A stretch of 64,000 bases of DNA from Pontederia crassipes (Eukaryota; Streptophyta; Magnoliopsida; Commelinales; Pontederiaceae), in assembly GCA_030549335.1 (NCBI GenBank), contig JAUKPH010000017.1, positions 2,076,001 to 2,140,000 of the forward strand. The letters run 5' to 3'. The position numbers and the translations under genes were made by a program. The notes beneath the pieces are model-generated. The model did no database searches. It saw only the letters and a list, made by a program, of their open reading frames with translations, and was not told where the DNA came from. The first letter of the stretch is position 1, and each line of letters opens with the position of its first letter. This document shows, piece after piece, positions 59,298-64,000 of the stretch.

Positions 59298-59388
<91 letters not shown>
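59298..59388. repeat. (TAA)n microsatellite, about 30 units
   Basis: An uninterrupted trinucleotide run that ends eight bases before the candidate TATA box and 66 bases before the start codon of the fusion gene. Confidence 0.95.
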
Positions 59389-59389
<1 letters not shown>

Positions 59390-59395
59390 TATATG

Positions 59396-59404
59396 TATAT
59401 ATAA
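59396..59404 (+). promoter_or_regulatory. Candidate TATA box of the PMEI-caleosin gene
   Basis: TATATATAA lies about 50 bases before the ATG, directly after the (TAA)n run. If used, the leader would be only about 25 bases. Confidence 0.5.
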
Positions 59405-59454
59405 CCCATATAGGACCAGCCAGAAACACACGAACACAAATCAAAACACAAGCG

Positions 59455-61993
59455 ATGGGTTGCGTTCATGTTCTTAAACCTTTCCTCTTATTGGCCCTCG
59501 TCGTCGTCCTCAACCACGGGGCGTCCTCCGTGTCTGCGGCGGACGTGATCCACAGCACATGCAAACGTCTGCCGAACAGTGTCCACCACAAGTTCTGCGT
59601 CGATTCCCTGGAAGCCGACCCGAAGAGTCGGAAGGCGAAGGACGTGCCGGCGTTGGCGCTCGCCGTGACGGACCTGGCGCTCACTAATGCCACCCACACC
59701 TTGTCCAAGATTTCGTCGTTGGAGAAGCGCTCCCGGCCGGATCATGATCCAAAGTTGAAGGAACATCTGGGCGAGTGCTCTCGTCTGTACGCGGACACAG
59801 TGCAGCAGTTCCGGAAGGCCTCCAAGTTCGTGGCCAAGAAGGAGTACAAGGACGCGATCACCCACCTGAAGCACAGCGCCGACAAGCTCCTCAGCTGTGA
59901 CGCATTTCTTTCTAAGAAGGGGCACAGACACGTGCTGAAAAAGGAGAGCAGACAGGCTTCGCAGCTCGCCCTCATCTCTGAGTATATCGTAGAATCCCTA
60001 GCGGAGCCGCTGCGTGAAAACAATATACGTACGTGCGCGCATGATGATGTCGGTGACCATGCATGCATGTTCAAGACATCTCCAGTGCTAATATAGTGTT
60101 CTTTCTTCAGTATATATTATATTGAATATTGATTTCCATGTCTCTTTAATTTCTTCTTCTTTTCGGTTCGCACAGGCAGGCTAGCGGATCAGAATGGGAC
60201 GAGTGAGTTTACTCCGTTGAAGAAGCATGTAGCCTTCTTTGACAGGAACGGTGATGGCCTCATCTATCCTTCTGAAACTTATCAAGGTCCTCGCTCTTTC
60301 TCTCTCTCTCTCTCTCCCTCCCTCCCTCCCTCCGTCCCTCCTGAGCTAAAATGTTTTGCTGGATGCGTCCGAATGATCAGGATTCCGAGCAATTGGAGCT
60401 AGCGTGGCGTTGTCTCTTACGGCGTCCGCGTTTATCAATGGTTTCCTAGGACCCAAAACACAACCTGTTCGTAGTTCTTTCTCTTTCTCTCTCTGCGCTT
60501 AATATTAATTTTTTCGATAATGGCTAAATATTTGTTTTAAATTGAGACATATACGAATTATTCATCTTATGCGGTAAACTGGGAATATCATAAGACTAAG
60601 TACTGTTCCACGGACACAAATGCATTACTCCACAAATTAATTTTGGCCTAGTATATTTGAAACTTAGAATTTCATAGCTACTAATATGAATCTTTAAACT
60701 TGTCATTCTTATATAAAGGGGAAGGGATTCACTCCATCATCGCTTCTTTTGCCTATCTATGTCGAGAATATTAAGAAGGGGAAGCATGGCAGTGATACAG
60801 GTGCCTACGACAGCGAAGGAAGGTATCGTGTAATTAATTTAAGTCACATTTGTTGGAGTCTTCAAGGATTCATCAATTCCATTTTTTATATAACAAGATA
60901 ATTTTAGTCTTGTTTATTTTTCAAAAGCAACAAGCAAAGAATTTGAAATTTTAATTATATGACATGGATATTTGTTTTTACGGAAGCATGCAACATTGAC
61001 CCATATCGGTTAATAGAGAAATAATAAGTTGAAGTAGGACTCATTTGATTAATTATTCTATAAATTAACATGTGTTCTTGGTTTTATTCTTATGTGTAAT
61101 ATCTATCCCATAACTTGCAAATCACTCTACAATTTGGTTGTAAATCAATATTGTGATTGTATTTTAATATTTATATAATTTTATTTTTTGAGAAAGAAAT
61201 GATCTCTCATTTTAGTGTAATTGTCTTCTAGAGATACCGTTTTCAACATAATCGACATCCATGACGTCGGTAGCTAGTTTCGTATATAGTTGGTGTGATT
61301 AACATTTGAATGTGATACTAACTAATTTTCTTCTATATTTTGTCCCAGAATTTATGTTTAATTAGCAGTAGTGAAAATATATAATGCGTTCATTTTTCTT
61401 CATATATATAGATATGTGTCTGTTATATTGCGGTGCAAGTCCTTATCATTATTACCTTAATCACATATATAATTGTTCCACGATATCTGCATTCAGGTTC
61501 GTGCCATCCAAATTCGAGGAGATTTTCACCAAGCACGCTAAAACAAACCCTAACGCTCTTACAGAAGATGAGTTGACAGAGATGCTTAACGCCAACAAGC
61601 AACCAGATGACGAGAAGGGAGCGTATGTATCTAATGTTCTTGATTATTTCTGAAATTGCTATCTAACATGTGAATTAAGATGTTAGAAAGTGATCAATAC
61701 TATGAGAAAGACAACAGTTGAGAAGTATATATGTGGTCTAATTCAGTAACCGAAAAAAAATATGTAGTATAATTCAAGTGATGCTGTCAGCAACATATTT
61801 ATAGACATAAGCTCTAAGTGTGGTGAGATCTTTTGCATGTAGGTTGGCAGCCTCGACAGAGTGGAAAATCTTGTACAAACTTTTTAAAGACCAAGATGGG
61901 CTGCTTCAGAAGGATACAGTACGAGACGTATACGACGGAAGCCTGTTCTATAACAAAGAAAAGGAGATATCATCTTCTACAAACAAAGTTTGA
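59455..61993 (+). CDS. PMEI-caleosin fusion gene, six exons, 383 aa
   Basis: Exons 59455-60028, 60176-60286, 60381-60466, 60719-60822, 61497-61622 and 61843-61993 give one uninterrupted 1,152-nt frame with GT-AG introns. Exon 1 encodes a signal peptide (about residues 1-28) and an entire invertase/pectin methylesterase inhibitor domain with its four cysteines (C36, C48, C108, C148) and the closing helix [15 protein letters not shown]. Exons 2-6 encode a caleosin: [10 protein letters not shown] with His209, EF-hand loop 214-225 ([12 protein letters not shown]), hydrophobic segment about 230-251, [17 protein letters not shown] with His280, and a C-terminus ending [17 protein letters not shown] proteins inhibit cell-wall enzymes in the apoplast; caleosins are lipid-associated calcium/haem peroxygenases. 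Alternatively exon 1 stands alone: reading through intron 1 gives a 213-aa PMEI with a stop ending at 60096. Both parts are certain; their joining is inferred from phase and good splice sites. Confidence 0.72.
59529..60896 (+). repeat. Source region of the 44334-45699 duplicate
   Basis: Begins within exon 1 after the signal-peptide codons and ends in intron 4, nearly identical to 44334-45699. The two loci lie 15.2 kb apart. Confidence 0.93.
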
Positions 61994-62957
61994 TTGCTTT
62001 TAGGCTAGTCATGCCTTAGAATAAGTTCAGTGAAAATCTCGTCAGATTAGTAAAATTTCAAAGTGGTACTTAAATAGTTCAATCTTCAAATGTGTAGGTC
62101 ACCAATAATTGTCATTTGTGCAAGAGGACTTTCCATACTTGGTTCAATTCCATTGAGATGTATTTCATAATATTTTATTTTTATTATCCATCCTTTGAGA
62201 TCCATCTTCCGTTAATATGTTGCTTTGAGCAGACTTTTTTTTTTAGTTGAATTGATCCACCAGTAGTGTGCCCTTTTTGCTCACATGTTTTTTTTTGTTA
62301 TATAAAATTTATTTAAAAAATGTCCATGTCCAGGTGTGTTCAAGTGTCGGATGTGACCAGTCATACGGCAAAATCGATCCAGTTTAAACCAATAGAACCT
62401 TTGGATTTTATCTAACTGGATAATATTTTAAACCAGTTTAAAAAACGCCTCACTGGATTCTTGTTTTCTTTCCAACTGGATATTTTATAATATTTCATAT
62501 TGATATGTTCTTAGAAAGCAAGAACTAGATTTTTATCTAACGCTTAAAATAATTTCCAATTAAATACAATGCATTTTAATGCAAGAAGTTTTAAATTAAA
62601 GATATTTAAATCTAAACCAAATGAAATAAGTTTAATTAAAAGAAACAAGGTCGAGTTGGAATGGTGTAATTCCGACTACCAAAATACTTTCTTTTCTCTT
62701 CAACAATTTAGTACTTTTCTCTTGAAATTACACGAAAGAGTTCTGGAATTCTTTGCAAACCTGAATGAAGATGGGCATGCAGGAACTAGGAATCAGTCAA
62801 TATCTCATGCTGTTAAAATTGAGTTTGATTAGTAAATCCAACTCGATTAACCATGGACAACTTAGTAAATCAATTCGGTCCTAATTGCGAAATGGAAGTT
62901 GGAATGAATTAATTAGCTTGGGTCAAACCAGTGAATTAAGAAGTGGCCCAAAAGTAG
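61994..62957. other. 3' flank of the fusion gene
   Basis: Probable 3' UTR, then AT-rich spacer. Open frames near 62569-62832 show no recognisable domain. Confidence 0.4.
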
Positions 62958-64000
62958 CACTAAAACAAAAAGTGTTTATAGGGACAAAAACTTTGGTTCC
63001 AAAATCATCAATTTTGAATCCTAATTTTTTTTTGGGACAAAAATTTTGCCCCCCTTAGTTCTTAAAAGCTGGTCTTTAAAAATTTTAGGAACAAAATATT
63101 TTTATTGAATTCCAAAAGTATCACTTTTAGATACTAATCTATTGTGTGATCACTTTTAAATACTAATCTATTGATCTCATAAAATCATACAATGATCCCT
63201 AATAATTATTTTTGGTCCCAAATCAAAATAATTTTTGCAACAAAAAAGAAAACAATTGGCACAAAATAAATGGTTCCTAATAACATACTTTTAAGAACCT
63301 AGAGGTTGGTCCCTAATAACATGCTTATAATGACCAGTAAGCGAATCCCCATAACATATTTGGCTCCAACAATGTACTAGTTGCTAATATATAAATTTTC
63401 AAATGCATAAACATTAGCCAATAAAAATTAAGATGAAAGAAAGATTCCAACCACAAAACATCATACTAAAAAATAAAAGATCCCAATCAACACACCATAA
63501 ATGATTCTTATTAGATCCTCCATTATGCTTCTTGCTGAAGGACTTGAGATTGTACTCATCCTCAAGTTGTAGTTTGATACCTTTGCTTACTGTCCATGCT
63601 TCCTTATTCCTAAAGTATTATGTTGACAAGAATGCACAATAAGTATAAACTATTAAATCGATATGATCTTCCTTCTCATAATCATTTGCTTTCTTTTACA
63701 GGTCCTACTTCTTCCTACTGATCCGATGGATGCACGGAATATATTACTGGAAGGTGTCATAATCTTTTCGTAATCCTCAAAGTTTGATGGAGCAAATATT
63801 CTCATTTCCATCTGAGTAGTGATTGCTTCTTGCTCTTTTGAATTTATATTCCCTTACTGAGGGAACTTGCATAAGCATTATTTTCATAAGTGAGCATCCA
63901 TGCTACCCATATGAGAATATAAATGCATTATTTTTAAGCAATGTAATTCGTTATTGTTTGCTACTCAATTAAAAAAGATTAAGTGTGTTGCATTTTCTTC
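62958..64000. mobile_element. Probable CACTA-type terminus running off the window
   Basis: CACTAAAACAAAAAGTG at 62958 is followed by repeated GGGACAAAA and GGTNCCTAATAACAT-like motifs to about 63370, resembling a CACTA end with a subterminal repeat array. Minus-strand fragments near 63610-63490 could be coding but match nothing I can name. The other end would lie beyond 64000. Confidence 0.45.

Noticed and set aside
59488-59931. 147-aa open frame on the minus strand across the PMEI exon (and its twin at 44314-44736)
   Set aside because: It is the antisense of a GC-rich coding exon. The PMEI frame has a signal peptide, conserved cysteines and splice sites; the antisense frame has no recognisable domain.

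Overview
This is nuclear DNA from a flowering plant. It has GT-AG introns, AT-rich intergenic sequence, plant-type transposons (Tnt1-like Ty1/copia, CACTA/En-Spm, Mutator-like, hAT-like, RTE LINE, large solo LTRs) and plant gene families (caleosin/peroxygenase, invertase/pectin methylesterase inhibitor, NUDT-type Nudix hydrolase). The species cannot be named from the sequence alone.

Layout. 1-753: last three exons of a Nudix hydrolase. 1459-1921: RTE LINE tail, minus strand. 2845-7850: Tnt1-like copia element with both LTRs and TATAT target-site duplications, disabled by one stop codon and one frameshift. 9332-13124: first caleosin gene (204 aa). 14558-26203: a Mutator-like element split by a complete 10.3-kb CACTA element (15694-25961) that carries broken transposase genes. 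28592-38615: a duplicated block holding a dead first caleosin exon (29600-29682), two solo LTRs and a hAT-like element. 38477-40922: second caleosin gene (222 aa), with a predicted signal peptide and a GC-AG first intron. 42142-43385: second hAT-like element of the same family. 43685-46106: a minus-strand solo LTR with a 1.37-kb piece of a pectin methylesterase inhibitor (PMEI)-caleosin gene embedded in it. 48006-51215: another solo LTR. 53610-54641: GC-rich hAT-like element. 59455-61993: a gene whose exons join in frame into a 383-aa PMEI-caleosin fusion. 62958 to the end: probable terminus of another CACTA element.

Main biology. The window holds a same-strand caleosin family: three apparently intact genes, one truncated copy and one dead first exon. 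Exons 2-6 are colinear with conserved phases, but each gene has an unrelated first exon, always ending in phase 1: a short cytosolic leader, a signal peptide, or a signal peptide plus a whole PMEI domain. This looks like first-exon replacement and yields secretory caleosins and a PMEI-caleosin chimera, which I regard as the most novel content. Gene models come from splice-site and frame logic by eye; there was no transcript evidence or database search.
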